This document shows, one piece after another, positions 22,310-35,154 of a DNA stretch of 60,000 bases. The position numbers were made by a program, and so were the translations under genes. The notes under the pieces are model-generated. The model did no database searches. It saw only the letters and a program-made list of their open reading frames with translations, and was not told where the DNA came from. Within the stretch, counting starts at the first letter, position 1, and every line of letters begins with the position of its first letter. The DNA lies in the NCBI GenBank assembly GCA_914767715.1, contig OU612074.1, positions 8,883,501 through 8,943,500 of the forward strand, written 5' to 3'. The stretch is from Membranipora membranacea. Its lineage: Eukaryota; Bryozoa; Gymnolaemata; Cheilostomatida; Membraniporidae.

Positions 22310-25267
22310 ATGAAGCTGCTGAGAGAAAATCCATCTGTGAGGTTTTGCTTGCTGCTGCTATCAGGTGAATAATTCCATACTTTCTATTGGATGGCTAGGT
22401 TTTCGTTCATCATTACTCGATGTTTTGGGATTTGGCGCAGCAATTTTCCCCGGGTAAGCTGAGATGTTGTATGTTGCCCTCGAGAAGTGAAAAGTAACTA
22501 GAATTTAATTCAACTCGAAGTTATTTAAATCTTGGCTAGCTGAGGTGGACGTTTAAATAAGATAACGAAGTAAAGACAGTGACTCAATTTAAGCTAGCCC
22601 TAAATTAAGCTAATTAATAGTGATATGGCAAAATGTTCTTCCTGCATTTACTTATCTCCTCTCAAAAACCCACAGACATCTAAAGTCTCGTTACCTCGGC
22701 CACTCCAAAACTTTACTCCTCTACAGTGTTTTAAAATCTTGTTGGCTTGAAAAACTTGCATGGTATGTGATTAACACACAGTCTCTCACAATCACATATT
22801 TATACATTTTTTCTACGTTGTCAGGTGTGAATATTCGGGTGAATGCATTCCGCACAGTTGGTTATGTGATGGCCATAGTGACTGTTCTGGTGGTGACGAG
22901 GAACATAACTGTGACACAACCGGTAAGTGTCAAAATATAAAAACTTGGTTCATGGAACCTGGAAAAAAAAGATAAGCCTAACAACAAGACATGATAAACT
23001 TTGTGCGAAGCACGCACTGTTATCAAGTAACCCTGTATTCTGACAATGAAATGCCATAAGCCATATGCCTTATGTCATAGGCCATATGCAATATTAATCT
23101 TGATATCCATTGCGCACTGCATGTCAGGGTCTGAGAGTTGTCTTCAGGTGTTTTTGGTTAATATTTCATACACTGCATGTGATCTGTGATGTGCCTGCAA
23201 TCACCTCGTTTTCACACCAATGGAAAATATCAAGCTGAGATACCAATATATATTAGTATAGAGGTAATTTGTAGGCATATATCACAAGTTGCTATGCAGC
23301 CCTTTTCGATGTGATGAAAAAGTACGGAACACTGGATTGACCCTTTTTGGTAACTTTTTTTTAATGCTTTATTGGCATTTTTTAACACTTCATTTTTAAT
23401 ACTTTTAACATTTCACAATTGTTGTTGTTTTACAGATAGCACTGCTGACATTTATGTAAAGCCGAAGGTCAAATTTCCTTTCTACGGTGGAATAATAATA
23501 GGATGTTTTTTCATCGTTGTAATAGGAATCAGCGTTCCAGTCGGATGTGTATATTGTGAGTAAAGAATTATAACATCTCTACTTATTTTAATTTCCTCAA
23601 CAATAAAAGGCCAGTGGAAATGATCGGATAACTAGAATTAAGGTTATTGGGATCAAAGTGATTATACGGGTAGGGGGGGGGGGGGTGTTGGTGGATACCG
23701 GGCGGGGCAAGAGTCTGCTGGGCTCTGGCTACTACTATGCTGGACCTGCTTTAAACTTGCTGATTGTAGCATATGTGCGCAGAGGGGCTGACATTCCAAA
23801 CCTATATGTGCCTTAATGTGTAGAGTTTTATGGCCAAATAATTAGTGTAATGATAATTAATGATCAATTATTACATGGGGTCAAAATATTCCATCTGTAA
23901 TCAGATAATGCTTATTAAGGGACATGGTTCCAATAAAAGGTATATAAGCTATACCTGATAATTCCAGTCCTATTTGGTCGATATCACAAAATCACCATGG
24001 GACTCCTTCAAACAATGTTGAGGACCAGTTGTGCAAAGAGCCATCAATTCACCACACCCACTGATGTGTCAATTCTCTCACAACAACAATTGTACATCTG
24101 TAAGACCATGAGAGCAATTCCATGCATAGTTTTCGGCGACACCACAATGAAGTCACCTGATTTTCACGCAAAATGACCACATTTTTTATGTATAGAATAA
24201 CCCATTATCTGAATTGATGGTTTCAGGGGCTGCCAAAAGGCGGGCAGCTAATGCGGCTGATTCTGAGCGCCGGAGGCAACATGCAGAGAAAGCTGCTGCT
24301 GATCGCCGAGATGCAATAGCGGCAGTATCAGCGGCGGTGCACATTCAGCCTCCAGCTGGAACATCAAATCTGATCTAAACAGGAGCAGTCTTTGCCAACA
24401 AATCCTACTATCACTTGCCTGGAAATAATGCAGCGACAGCACAAAATCAACCCGCACAGGTCATAGTACAAGGGGGTGAAGGTCAGATACTCAATAACAC
24501 CCAGAGCCAAGCAGCAGTTCCAGACTACAAACCAACACCTGTATATGGTAATGTCCCAGGGTGATTAAAAAACTGCCTTGTATAGATGTACACTGCCTGT
24601 TTCAGTGAGCAATATGTGTAGCTCGGAGTGGCGCTTCGCACATCTAAAATCCAAAGTTCAGCTGTTGAGTTGATCGATTGACGATGTAGCACCAGGGCCT
24701 AGGCCCAAAGACAATTATGAAGCGTTATAAGATTTGTAGGACTGAGCCTCCAGCATACGGAAGTCTTTATGCAGGCTACCAACCTGACACTCAGCCTATC
24801 ACCACAGTAACAATAACGCAGCAACAAAATGGGTTAGTCCATTTGATAGGAACATTATAACCAGTGCAATCCAAGAGTATCTATTTGCTTCTCTAATTTG
24901 TATGCAGGAAATGATAATAATTTCGCTGTGTCAATTTGAATCATTAATTATTAATTATCAATAAACTATTAAAAAAAACAAAAATAAGATGTGATAGTGT
25001 AGAACTCTTTAAAATGGTTTCAGAATAACTGCGATTTCTTGGTTACATTATGTCCAAACCATAGATCCCGAAAACTAAAAAATTAAAATGAATTTACAAA
25101 CAATGTTACATTATATTACATTGTATTACGTTGTATTACGATAAAATATATAAATCATCCTATTTTATATAATATTATACAATATCACATTATATAACAA
25201 TGGTCTTACTTATTTTTTCAGAGTTTCTGAGGGCACCCTGCCAAGATACCCCAATCTGGCCAATTAG
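22310..25267 (+). pseudogene. C1: signal-LDLa-TM gene with basic Ala-rich tail and PPAY motif; incomplete
   Basis: Exons: signal 22310-22364 (starts MKLLRENPSVRFCLLLLS, close to the A signal), LDLa 22825-22922, TM 23436-23555 (PFYGGIIIGCFFIVVIGI), tail 24227-24560, 24740-24832 and 25222-25267. The signal exon ends in phase 1 but the LDLa exon begins in phase 2, so an exon seems to be missing between them. All later junctions agree in phase. The tail begins with Arg/Ala-rich helix-like sequence and would continue through TEPPAYGSLYAGYQP, but TAA stands in frame at 24376-24378. If that stop is real, the tail is about 50 residues and lacks the PPAY. The last exon ends at TAG 25265-25267, where unit 3 has CAG. 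Confidence 0.6.
23673..23685. repeat. Poly-G tract (13 G)
   Basis: This lies in the intron after the C TM exon. The same tract is 17 G in unit 2 (37263-37279) and 15 G in unit 3 (50857-50871). Confidence 0.8.
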
Positions 25268-25291
25268 GATATGGCTCCAGTGGATTTCTAA

Positions 25292-26672
25292 TCCTCGATC
25301 TAAATCGGATCGGATCTGGATCGAATTTCTATTTATTTATATATTTTTATTTATTGTGATACCCGAGGCAAGCTACCGATCGATGTGTTTTTTTGATACG
25401 CCCAGCTCTTTAACTTGAGACTTGCTGGTAAAAATAGCATCTTCACACACGCCTTATATCTATCATAACAGTTATATCATTTTTCCAGATGATGTGACTA
25501 GATTCCTAAATTTTGACGATCAGGATGTATGGTTGACCAACACACGTCATAATAATCCAACAACGCATTTTGATAGTTCTCTAAACATAAAGGTATTACT
25601 TATATGTATTTCTTATGTTACAAATGGTGCCTCTGTACTTGCTCAACTAATCTTTCTATTGTTCTAAGCGCGCTATCACATTTTAAACTAAATACTGATC
25701 CCATGTATCGATTGGGCCTAAAACCAACATCACGTCGACATATGGAAACATTGTGATTAGGCCTTACATTGTGACTGTATTTGTCAATACAATGATGCTC
25801 CACTTTGACAGGTCCTCCAACATCAAATGGAAATGTTCTACACATTACTGTCAGGAGTGTTTGGGTGGGGGCAACACCACCACCCACCCATCCATCCCCA
25901 CAGCCTGCCCAGGCTACTTTACTGTAGCGTTTTCTCATTTTGATGCAGCACCATGATGCTGGAACAGTATTGGAAGGTTGTAGTAGTTTACCACTTTGTA
26001 TCACAACCATGAGTGGATAACTCTTAATTGATTCAACCTAATCATTTATCAATCATCATACCAGGGAGTTTGGGACCTCCAACATCCCTGATCAAACCAG
26101 GGAGGGTGTGATAACCCTCCCACCCTGAAAGTAAGGCTGTAAAACAACCGAAGGCCTATGTTAGCCTGGGTAGACTGCCTACACAGGCTAGGCCTATATA
26201 TCTAATCAATTTTTATCAGTGGAACTCAAATGATCAGATTTTACACACTTGCTTCGAATGGAAGGTAAAAAATTGACATAAGTGATAGAAATGGGTAGCA
26301 GGAAAATATTTTCGGTGTATTCATTGGCTCATATAACAAGACATATATAATCAGTATATGATAAAGATTTTATTTTATATAAAGATTAAAAAATCAGTGA
26401 AGAAAACATGTCTGTCTTAGACACACAGTCTGTAATTGTTGATAGTTGCAAACATTCAAATAAAATAAAAAAGTGGTTTTGATAGTCCTTCTTCAATAAT
26501 CTACCAGGTAAAATACAGCATCTGTTACTGAAAAGTCAGATGATACAAAATCTGTCATATATATTAAATCTGTCATATATATAACATTCTTGCATAAGCA
26601 TTTTTGTAGCTCATGGTCAGCAAATCCAGGCGATTTGTATACTTGCTTAATTGTATTCAGTCTTTTGATCAC
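25292..26672. other. Convergent intergenic region between C1 and A2; no gene recognised
   Basis: It is repeated almost unchanged at about 38886-40266 and 52475-53856. It contains a 130-codon minus-strand open frame (26010-25618) with many Cys and no domain I know. Since the three copies are nearly identical, their shared openness is not evidence of selection. Confidence 0.4.
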
Positions 26673-27076
26673 AATGTTTAACCTTCTAAAGACCTTGAAA
26701 AGAAGAAAATGTGTTACTTTAATGGATATTACTAGGCTTGAATATTAATCTGCTTTGGTATCTCGAGGATAGATTCTGTTCCTACCAACAGTGGTAACAG
26801 TCAGAGAATTGTACGTGTTTCATGATGATATTTAACAAAAGAAAAAAATCTTTCCGAGACGAATATATAAATTAATCCAGTTTCACTGAATTTGGAGAAT
26901 GGCTAACCATAACAGGGGAGGTATAGTATGGTATTGTTGGGCTACAAAATTAAAATTTTCCTGCCTCATGGAAACTTTCTTAGAAGCCATGGGTATACAG
27001 CACCGTTCCAGAGCACTGGTCAACCAGATATATTTACAAATGAACTTTTTTTTATTCAAACTAGTTAGGCTATACC

Positions 27077-30000
27077 TTATTGAGCTGCAGGAGTATCTAG
27101 TGTGGACTGAACTGGTCTGGCTTCGGCTGTAGTGACAGGCTGTATGTTTGGTGCCTGACTACCTGGTGAACTGGTATCCACCAATAACTGCCGGACTCCT
27201 GGATACGGAGGAGGGTTTACACTAGGCTGAGGACCAGGTTGGGTACCAGGGTGGGGACCCATCTCTGACATAGGATAACCACCTGTTTGTTTTGTGTAAC
27301 CAGGATATGGTGGCAGAGGTCCAAACCCAGACAGAGTTTGCTGTGCGGATGGACTTCCGGGGTACCCTAGCGGTGGCGAATGTGGCATTCTATTTGACAC
27401 TGTAGCGATAGTAATGACACGGCGATTGTTGGGAGGAAGTCCTGCCCTTCTTACTGTTCTAGTTCTGTTCTCGGCATCTGCGGAATAAAAGCCGAACAGA
27501 ATTTTCCAATAAATATTATGACAACACTGTTGCATTGTTGGAATATTATATCCATAGATTTCGTACAAGGAGCTTACATCAGTTACAATTTACTTGCTTC
27601 TTCCACAATGATCATACAATATTGGACAAGTGACAATTTATGTATCCATAGATACATAAATTGTCACTTGTCCAATATTGTATGATCATTGTGGTAATTT
27701 AATCATTTATTGAACACGGTAGATGCTATATACTCTTGTTAATTATCAAAATCTACTAGTTAATATGCACTGTAAATGTACTTACAGATTCCGATGATCA
27801 TCCCAACCACAACAAACACACCAACAAAAGCACTAACACCACCAATAATCTCGCCATAGTTAATTCTGCTAGTGAGAGACATAATTTATTATGATAATTA
27901 TATGAAGATATAAATTCAAAAAGCCTAGTTACATCGACAAGTTTACCAATTTCAAGACATGTTTGAGCTGTAGTTATCAAATTAATGTGGGGTTTCTTGA
28001 CTGAGTTAGGGCTTGTTAATATCCTGCAAGGAATGAACTGCTTAATCATATTTAGAGCTAATAACTTGGCTTCGAGTAATGTACTATAGCGATTGTTTGA
28101 TGAAACTTTTCGAAGTCCAATCACGAAAAAACTCCCCACAAAACCAAATCAAGAATTCCTATAAAAAGTTACTGTCCTGACCGATAAGTAGAAGTGGTGA
28201 AGGGACAGTTAACTTCATCACTATAATCGCCACAGTCGTTAACTCCATCACATTTGAAGCTCCCAATTATGCACATTCCGTTGTTGCATCTGAAAATTAT
28301 AATCGGAAATGTTAACCTTTGATGTCATGATGCAATGTAATCCAAAATTTTTTTGGGGTTTCATAGTCTAGTCTAAAAAAGTCTCCACCCAAGATTTAAC
28401 AACATTTGGCCGTGACGTAATGTCATGGTGCGATATTGAGTTTCAGCAACAAACCAAGACCTATCGTTACTATTGTCCATAACTAAAAAATTGAAAGTTC
28501 TTGTAGCAATAAATGCAGATCCCAGTAAATTGTTTATAACAAATGTCACCGACTTAAATCCAACTAGAATTCCAAAAACATTGCATTGTGGGATTCTTTT
28601 TTTTTTTAAATGAACTTTTTTATTTTCTCAGGGAATCAAATAGCGAGTTAATCAAGTTCTAAACATGCTCTTGTGTGATATATCATTGCTATGGGGATTC
28701 TTTCATAGGAATATTAGATTTAAATCGTCCTGCCAGGAATAGAATGGCATCAATAAATTTTAGACAATAAGTATAAGGTGCTCTACCACAACGAGGACTT
28801 TTTATAGCAATAATCAAGAGATACAACGTTCTGCAGTACAACCCAGCCCAGCAAGACTACGCTTCTCGGCCTATTGGCTAAGATCCAAGTGTCACTACCA
28901 ATGGCTGATTAGTGCCTGTTTCAGTTTCTGGCAGCTTGCTGCACACATACGATTAGGAGGTCCACCATGGCCTCGCAAGAAGGAAAAACCTACCATTTTT
29001 GGAATAGGTCCTTCTAATCTGATCTTAATCGCATCTAATTCTTTTGCATGACGGAACACAGCGGGTTAATTTTTTTTTGTGCGCGAGAGCTACTGTAAAG
29101 CCATAAGTGTCGTTTACAGATACCACTTATCGGTGAGTTTTTTGAGTGGCTGAAGTTATTCAGGGCATAAATTGCGCTAATTTAAACAAAGGTACAGGCT
29201 GAAAATATTTAGGCGAAAATTTACACTAATAAGGTAAATATATAATATCTAAATTTAGAGGGTCGCACCAACCGCACTCCCGCCCTCAGCCTCCTGTAAA
29301 GCTGAAAATATTTAGGCGTAAAAGTACACTAATAAGGTAAATATACGATAGCTAAATTTAGAGGGTCGCACCAACCGCACTACCGCGCTCAGCCTTCTGA
29401 GAGGTAGAAAATATTTAGGCAAAAAAATACACTAAGGTTAAATATATAATAGGCAAAATAAGAGGGTCGCACCAGCCGCACTCATGCTCAGCCTCCTGAA
29501 AGGTTAAAAATATTTAGGCGAGAAAATACGCTAATAGGTAAAAATATAATAGCCAAATTTAGAGGGTCGCACCAACCGCACTCTTGCGCTCAGCCTTCTG
29601 AGAAGTTGAAAATATTTAGGCGAAAAAATACACTAAGGTTAATATATAATAGCCAAAATTAGAGGGTTGCACCACCGCACTTCTGCGCTCAGCCTTCTGA
29701 GAGGTTGAAAATATTTAGGCAAATAAATACACTAAGGTTAATATATAATAGCCACAATTAGAGGATCGCACCAACCGCACTTGTGCGCTCAGCCTTCTGA
29801 GAGGTTGAAAATAGTTAGGCAAAAAAATACACTAAGGTTAAATATATAATAGCCAAAATTAGAGGGTTGCACCAACCGCACTTGTGCGCTCAGCCTTCTG
29901 AGAGGTTGAAAATATTTAGGCAAAAAAATACACTAAGGTTAAATATATAATAGCCAAAATTAGAGGGTTGCACCACCGCACTTGTGCGCTCAGCCTTCTG

Positions 30001-33000
30001 AGAGGTTGAAAATATTTAGGCAAAAAAATACACTAAGGTAAATATATAATGGGCAAATTTAGAGGGTCGCACCAACCGCACTCTTGCACTCAGCCTTCTG
30101 AGAGGTTGAAAATATTTAGGCGAAAAAATACACTAAGGTTAATATATAATAGCCAAGTTTAGAGGGTCGCACGGATTCACTTCTTGTAATTACTGTTGGC
30201 AATATATGTGTGAACTGAACTACAGTGAACCCTTTCCACCGCGATTCAGTTGATTGTGCCGGACAATTTTTCTGTGAATACCAAACAACTTGACATTTGA
30301 CATGAACGCCTGTTAACCTGGGCTAGTTGATTTAACATAACATGAGCGTTCTTTAATACATAAATACATAAATACATGAAATTAAAGCTTATGATCGAAT
30401 CTGATAAACGTTTATTACTATGACAGCTCACTGTCGGCCTAGTGATCTGATTTTTGATACCTATCCCTCGCCTTTGCTGCCATGAGATATACTCCTCCAT
30501 ACTCTCACATTTTATAGAGACAGTTACCAGAACTACCGTTACTTCTTATAGTAATATAACATAATTGTAATGGGAAGAAGAAAGGTTTGGAAGTAATTCT
30601 GGGACCACGAACCGTTGATAACTGTGATTATGGTTGAAGTGAATGAATTTCAGGGACAGTAAAATAGTGGTGCGCTTAGATGATGGTGCAACAAGTTTAA
30701 CCTCTTGAATAAAGCACAAAAATAATAATGAACTTAAATCGCCACCCTGCCTGGTCATATTTCTGCTAGCATTGGCAGCCTATTGACAAAAATCTATTTT
30801 ATGGCTGGACATAGCTTTATAGCTGATATCCATATTTGCCTGAGTTTTAATTTAGGCTATTACATATTAACCTTAGTGTATTTTTTTGCCTAAATATTTT
30901 CAACCCCTCAGAAGGCTGAGCGCACAAGTGCGGTTGGTGCGACCCTCTAAATTTGGCTATTATATATTAGCTAACCTTAGCGTATTGTTTTGCCTAAATA
31001 TTTTCAACCTCTCAGAAGGCTGAGCGCACGAGTGCGGTTGGTGCGACCCTCTAAAATTGACTATTATATTTTTACCTATTAGTGTATTTTCTCGCCTAAA
31101 TATATTCAACCTCTCAGAAGGCTGAGCGCAGGAGTGCGGCGGGTGCGACCCTCTAATTTTGCCTATTATATACTTACCTTATTAGTGTACTTTTTCGCCT
31201 AAATATTTTCAGCTTTACAGGAGGCTGAGCGCAAGAGTGCGGTTGGTGCGACCCTCTTAATTTGGCTATTATATTTTTAGGTAGGTCTGCAAGAAAAATG
31301 CCATTGTAACATATATATATATAATGAGATATAGTTAATGGCACCCAGCTGTGCACGATTTCCCCCCAGACAATCAAAAACCACAAGCAGTATATAACTA
31401 TCATTGAAGGTTTTCCTCTGATATCCTTACTCTGTGATTTGATCCCATGATGCAATGCTTGTTCACACATCCCAGTGACATTCACTTTCCTTAACAAATT
31501 TCTTTTTTTTTCCTTTTTCCTCTTGGCACATAACGAAAAGCATTTTTTTTCTTAAGGAAGATTATGATGCCAATAAAAGTATTTTGAAAAAAATTATTCC
31601 ATTATCATTGACTATATGATCCGATTTGAATCCTTAAATCATTGCATTGGGGAATTCATATGTGAAAATAGTAACAGAGAAATGAGAGAAATGAATTGCA
31701 AAATATGGCATCGTTTTGTTTTTAACATAGGCATTATGTATTAAGATCTTGATCTCAATGATGACAATTTATTGCAATATTCAAGCGATGAAACATTCCC
31801 AGTACAACCCCACCCCATTAAGGCTATGCCGTCATATTGATCAATCCCGGCATGGCATGTTAAATGACTTTGATAACCATTCACTTACTGAAACTGTCCT
31901 GAATGACAAGGCAGAGTTGTGGTGCTGGGACAATTCTGTTCATCACTCCAATCATCGCAATCATTATGTCCATCACATTTGTAGCGCCCACTCATGCATC
32001 TACCGTTGTTGCATCTGAAAATTACAATCCGAATGTTAACATCTGATCTCATGGTGCAAATCTTACTTGCGCATCCCAATGAAATGATTATAAATTGTTA
32101 TATAAACATTATCGTTGCCTTAAATCCAACTGGAATTCCTAAAACATTGCAGTCTGGGATCTATATATGACAATAGATATGATGTGACCTTGATAAAGCT
32201 TCACTCACTGAAACTGTTCCGAAGGACAAGGCGGAATTGTGGTACTTGGACAATTCTGTTCATCACTATAATCGCGACAGTCGTTATCTCCATCACATTT
32301 GTAGCGCCATGGTATACAGTTGCTGTTATTACACCTACAAATTGTAATCGAAACTCTTTTCCAAATGCTGTAACCGTATCCAGAAACATCAAAGCTGATA
32401 CGTTGTAAATTGCCACAGAGTTGAGTTATAGATGTTGGGGGTTTAGGCTCTTGGACGATAGCGTGAGTCAGCGTTCGGTGGGCGGGTTGTGACTCTTATA
32501 CCTCGGCAGCACATTGCCACATTGTTGTTGCCTGGGGAATATGAGTGATACTTCTGAGACAAAATTGCTGGTTTATTGAAATGGGAAAATGAAATACTTC
32601 CCTCCATGTAGTCACTTACGCAAATTTGTTGTAGCAAATGCAGTTCACTTCGTCTGAAAGATCACCGCAATCATTATCGCCATCACATTCCCAGGTTTCA
32701 CGTATACAACGGCCGTTCCCACATTCAAACTGGGAAAACCCACAGCTAGCAGTCGCCTCTATAAAAACAAAGAGGTGACAACTTGGAACAGTATGCTTTC
32801 ATCTTTCAATTTGGTTCGCGACATTTAAAATTACCATGTTGTATGGGGAGAGTTATCCTTAGATGGACTTAACAGTTAACAGTGAGTGCCCAGAGATTGA
32901 GAAAAATTATTGCAGGCTTCAAGACCTCAAAAGGTTATCAGACGAATTCTGGCGTAAAGGTAAGTAAAGTAAGTTAGTGAGATGTGTTAGGGGTATTCTG

Positions 33001-33389
33001 AGGAAAGTAAGACAGACTGAAGAAAAAAACAGTGCAGAAACTCAATATTTTGCATAAGTAGCTTCACTTTCTGTGGAAACATTGTGTTGCCAAATGAGTA
33101 GCTTCTCTTTTTCATAATTGATTGATCTGTTAAGGTAGATTACCGGCTACATGTAGCTAGCTGGATAACCACATGGTCAGCCTATTTTGGGACAAACAAC
33201 TTAGTGTTAGTGTATAGTACAATGGCAACTGCGTAGATTGTGAGACAAAAAGGAGGGTAAGAAAGCGAACCTAACAAGCTCTAGATGTTACAGGAAAAGG
33301 AAGACGGACGCTTACATACCTGATACAAGGAAGAGAACTGATAGCAGCAGGGAACAAAACCTCACAAATGAATTCTCTGTCGGCTTCAT
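27077..33389 (-). CDS. A2: LDLa-repeat membrane protein with PPxY tail, four LDLa repeats (~353 aa)
   Basis: Exons in transcript order: 33389-33320 (signal), LDLa 32758-32620, 32334-32209, 32014-31889 and 28289-28173, TM 27868-27786, tail 27477-27077. Five LDLa exons of A1 are missing. The last LDLa exon has lost its original donor through a 10-bp deletion. I use the nearby A|GTAACT donor (phase 2), which fits the TM exon acceptor TAG|C also created by deletion, and the sum of 1,062 bp then reads open. Without that donor the exon runs into TAA right after RSGQ and would give a secreted protein. The span is [20 protein letters not shown] and the tail keeps LPPYPGY and NPPPYPG. The size and order are close to those of LDLRAD3. 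Confidence 0.6.
27603..27694. repeat. Perfect 44-bp-arm hairpin, 4-nt loop (unit 2)
   Basis: The left arm begins CCACAATGATCATACAATAT, the loop is CATA, and the right arm is its exact reverse complement ending ATCATTGTGG. It lies in the A2 TM-tail intron. Unit 1 has only the right-arm sequence, at about 930-971, with minor differences. Confidence 0.9.
28858..28985 (+). mobile_element. U2-snRNA-derived SINE, unit 2
   Basis: Same family as 3779. Here the U2 5' end reads GCTTCTCGGCCTATTGGC and TAAGATCCAAGTGT, slightly closer to U2 in the GGCC block. Confidence 0.7.
29195..30172 (+). repeat. ~100-bp minisatellite, forward array (unit 2)
   Basis: About ten copies of the monomer described at 4113, in the long intron of A2. 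Confidence 0.9.
30847..31278 (-). repeat. ~100-bp minisatellite, inverted array (unit 2)
   Basis: About four reverse-complement copies. It ends abruptly against the MITE remnant at 31279. Confidence 0.85.
31279..31436. mobile_element. Right-end remnant of the outer MITE (unit 2)
   Basis: It matches 8875-9030 of unit 1, ending GATATCCTTACTCTGTG with ATTTGAT after it. The rest of the element and the nested insertions are gone. Confidence 0.7.
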
Positions 33390-34790
33390 AACTTCATCAA
33401 TCCAGTGAACTAGATCGGTGTTATGATAGAGATATATAGTCCCTTGTCCCTGTAACTCAGTACTGTCCTGACAGCGTTCACTTCAGATGAGGAACTTTCG
33501 AGCAATGGATGTGGGAGTCAATGATGATAAGGACACATAATACTCTTACTATGTTATCAGGAAAAAGATAAGAGATTTAATATAAAACAAACTATCGAAT
33601 TAAATTAAGAGGATATACTAGACACGTGAATGTGTAAATATTGGTGATCAGTGATAAGATAAAGTCATCAAATTCTATTTTTGATGTTCAATTACTCATT
33701 CGCTCTGACCAGGTATTATATATGATGTAGCAGTAGCATTACCTGGTGTGGCCAGATCTAGAGGATGTAGCTCAGTATTTATGTATTCAGCCAACTTGGA
33801 AGACAATCAACCATAATTTAAACTTTTTTTTTTGCAATATGACTTTTTCGACGGCCCTATTTAACAGACCTCTAACAGTGCGAAAGACATTTACTAACTT
33901 CAAAAGAAATACTTAAATATTTATCTTATTTTGAAGTTTTGTGACATTTAAATACTGCTATAATCATGTAGGTTTCAATTCAAGTGAGCAAATGGTAAGG
34001 GGAAATTTCTTATATATGTTTTTAAAATGAGAGGCACTCTGGAATATTATAACAGCCAAAGTTCTGGAGCAGTTGTAAGATGGAGACTTAGTGGGACAAA
34101 TCAGAATGCTTAGGCTCAAATGAAATAATTAAATATTTATCTAAGAGGTGCGCACTGAAACATTTCGGCCAAGTTCTGGAGCACTTGTAACATGACAACT
34201 TATTCTTACAAATCTGCCTTGCTTGCTCAAAATGACAGTTTTGCAAAGAAAATAAAAGTAACTTTAATTTTCTAGAACGTTGTAATTTCAACATCCAAAA
34301 GATAGGAAAGGATATTTTGGTGTTCACTGTTATGGGTTCATGTTTTCAAGTTGAAGCTCTTGTAAAAGTAGTCTACATTAGCGAAGTTCTGATGTTTTGT
34401 TAAGTATGGCTTGGGAATTCCCTGCCATAGCCTAGGACATTATACAACCTCACTTATGCATTAGAATTAATGTGTAATAATTTATACAGACATACGGACA
34501 CAATAAGGCCGGAAAAGATTACCCATTAGGCAACAACGGCAAAAATGTCGCGAAAGATTATCCATTAGGCCGTACTGGCAAAAAGGCGGCAGGTTGCTCA
34601 CAACTGTTAGAAAAGCGTCATCATTGTGGTAAAGCACCCAATTCCAGTGCCTAATCGAAAAATGTAATGATGTTAGTGTATTCCCTGCAGGATGCTGAAG
34701 GGTTTCTTTATGTCATTTCCCTATATTGTCGCATAGAAATCCCACAATGCAATGTTTTGGGAATTTCCAGTTGGAGAATAGTCAAAGATG
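33390..34790. other. A2 5' flank; no gene recognised
   Basis: It corresponds to 10987-12399 of unit 1 and is expected to hold the A2 promoter. A short segment at about 34541-34612 is not in unit 1. Near 34795 the sequence jumps to that matching unit 1 position 13502, so the B0 LDLa and TM exons are missing. Confidence 0.4.
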
Positions 34791-35060
34791 ATAGAATAAT
34801 GTATGTAACCTAGCATCTATGATCTTCGGTTAATCAGTAAATAATCGTCGGGAGTGAAAGAGGCAAATTTTGAGGGATAAAACTAAAACAGTGGTGATGG
34901 TTTGTTGTATACAGGTAACACCAGCAGTCATATCGTGGCTGATGTCTTTGTGAGGAATGTACTGGACCACTGTATATATTCTGACAGTGCTTTTGGAAAA
35001 ATCCAGTAATAATAATAATAATATTCAGGGGCAAGATTAGCTCTTGCTTTTATTTGGCAG

Positions 35061-35154
35061 GTGCAAAGGCCAGAACTGGACAAGGACAGGATCTCTTCCT
35101 AACAATCGTCGTGTCATTGCTATCGCAACAGTGTCAAATAGAATGCAACATCCG
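35061..35154 (+). pseudogene. Stub of the B0 tail exon (unit 2)
   Basis: It begins after TTTGGCAG like the B0 tail exon at 13764 and runs to AATGCAACATCCG, then joins sequence matching 18955 of unit 1. The proline-rich part and 5,090 bp after it are missing. Confidence 0.75.

Larger units (their letters stand above)
1..26672. repeat. Tandem unit 1: longest, most complete copy of the receptor locus
   Basis: This copy holds gene A1 on the minus strand and relatives B0, B1 and C1 on the plus strand. Position 1 lines up with 26673, 40267 and 53857. Compared with units 2-4 it has extra LDLa exons, a nested transposon cluster, a reverse transcriptase fragment and the ectodomain exons of B and C. 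Most of it differs from the other units by a few percent. Its right end, from about 23.4 kb on, is nearly identical to unit 2, so that part has been duplicated or homogenised more recently. Confidence 0.85.

Noticed and set aside
24227-24378. A mini-intron removing the C tail TAA
   Set aside because: Candidate donors before the TAA and the acceptor at AAACAG differ in phase, so none keeps the downstream frame.
25618-26010. 130-codon minus-strand Cys-rich frame, repeated in units 1-3
   Set aside because: No recognisable domain, no splice context, and identity among the copies reflects recent duplication only. Kept as a note in the intergenic entry.
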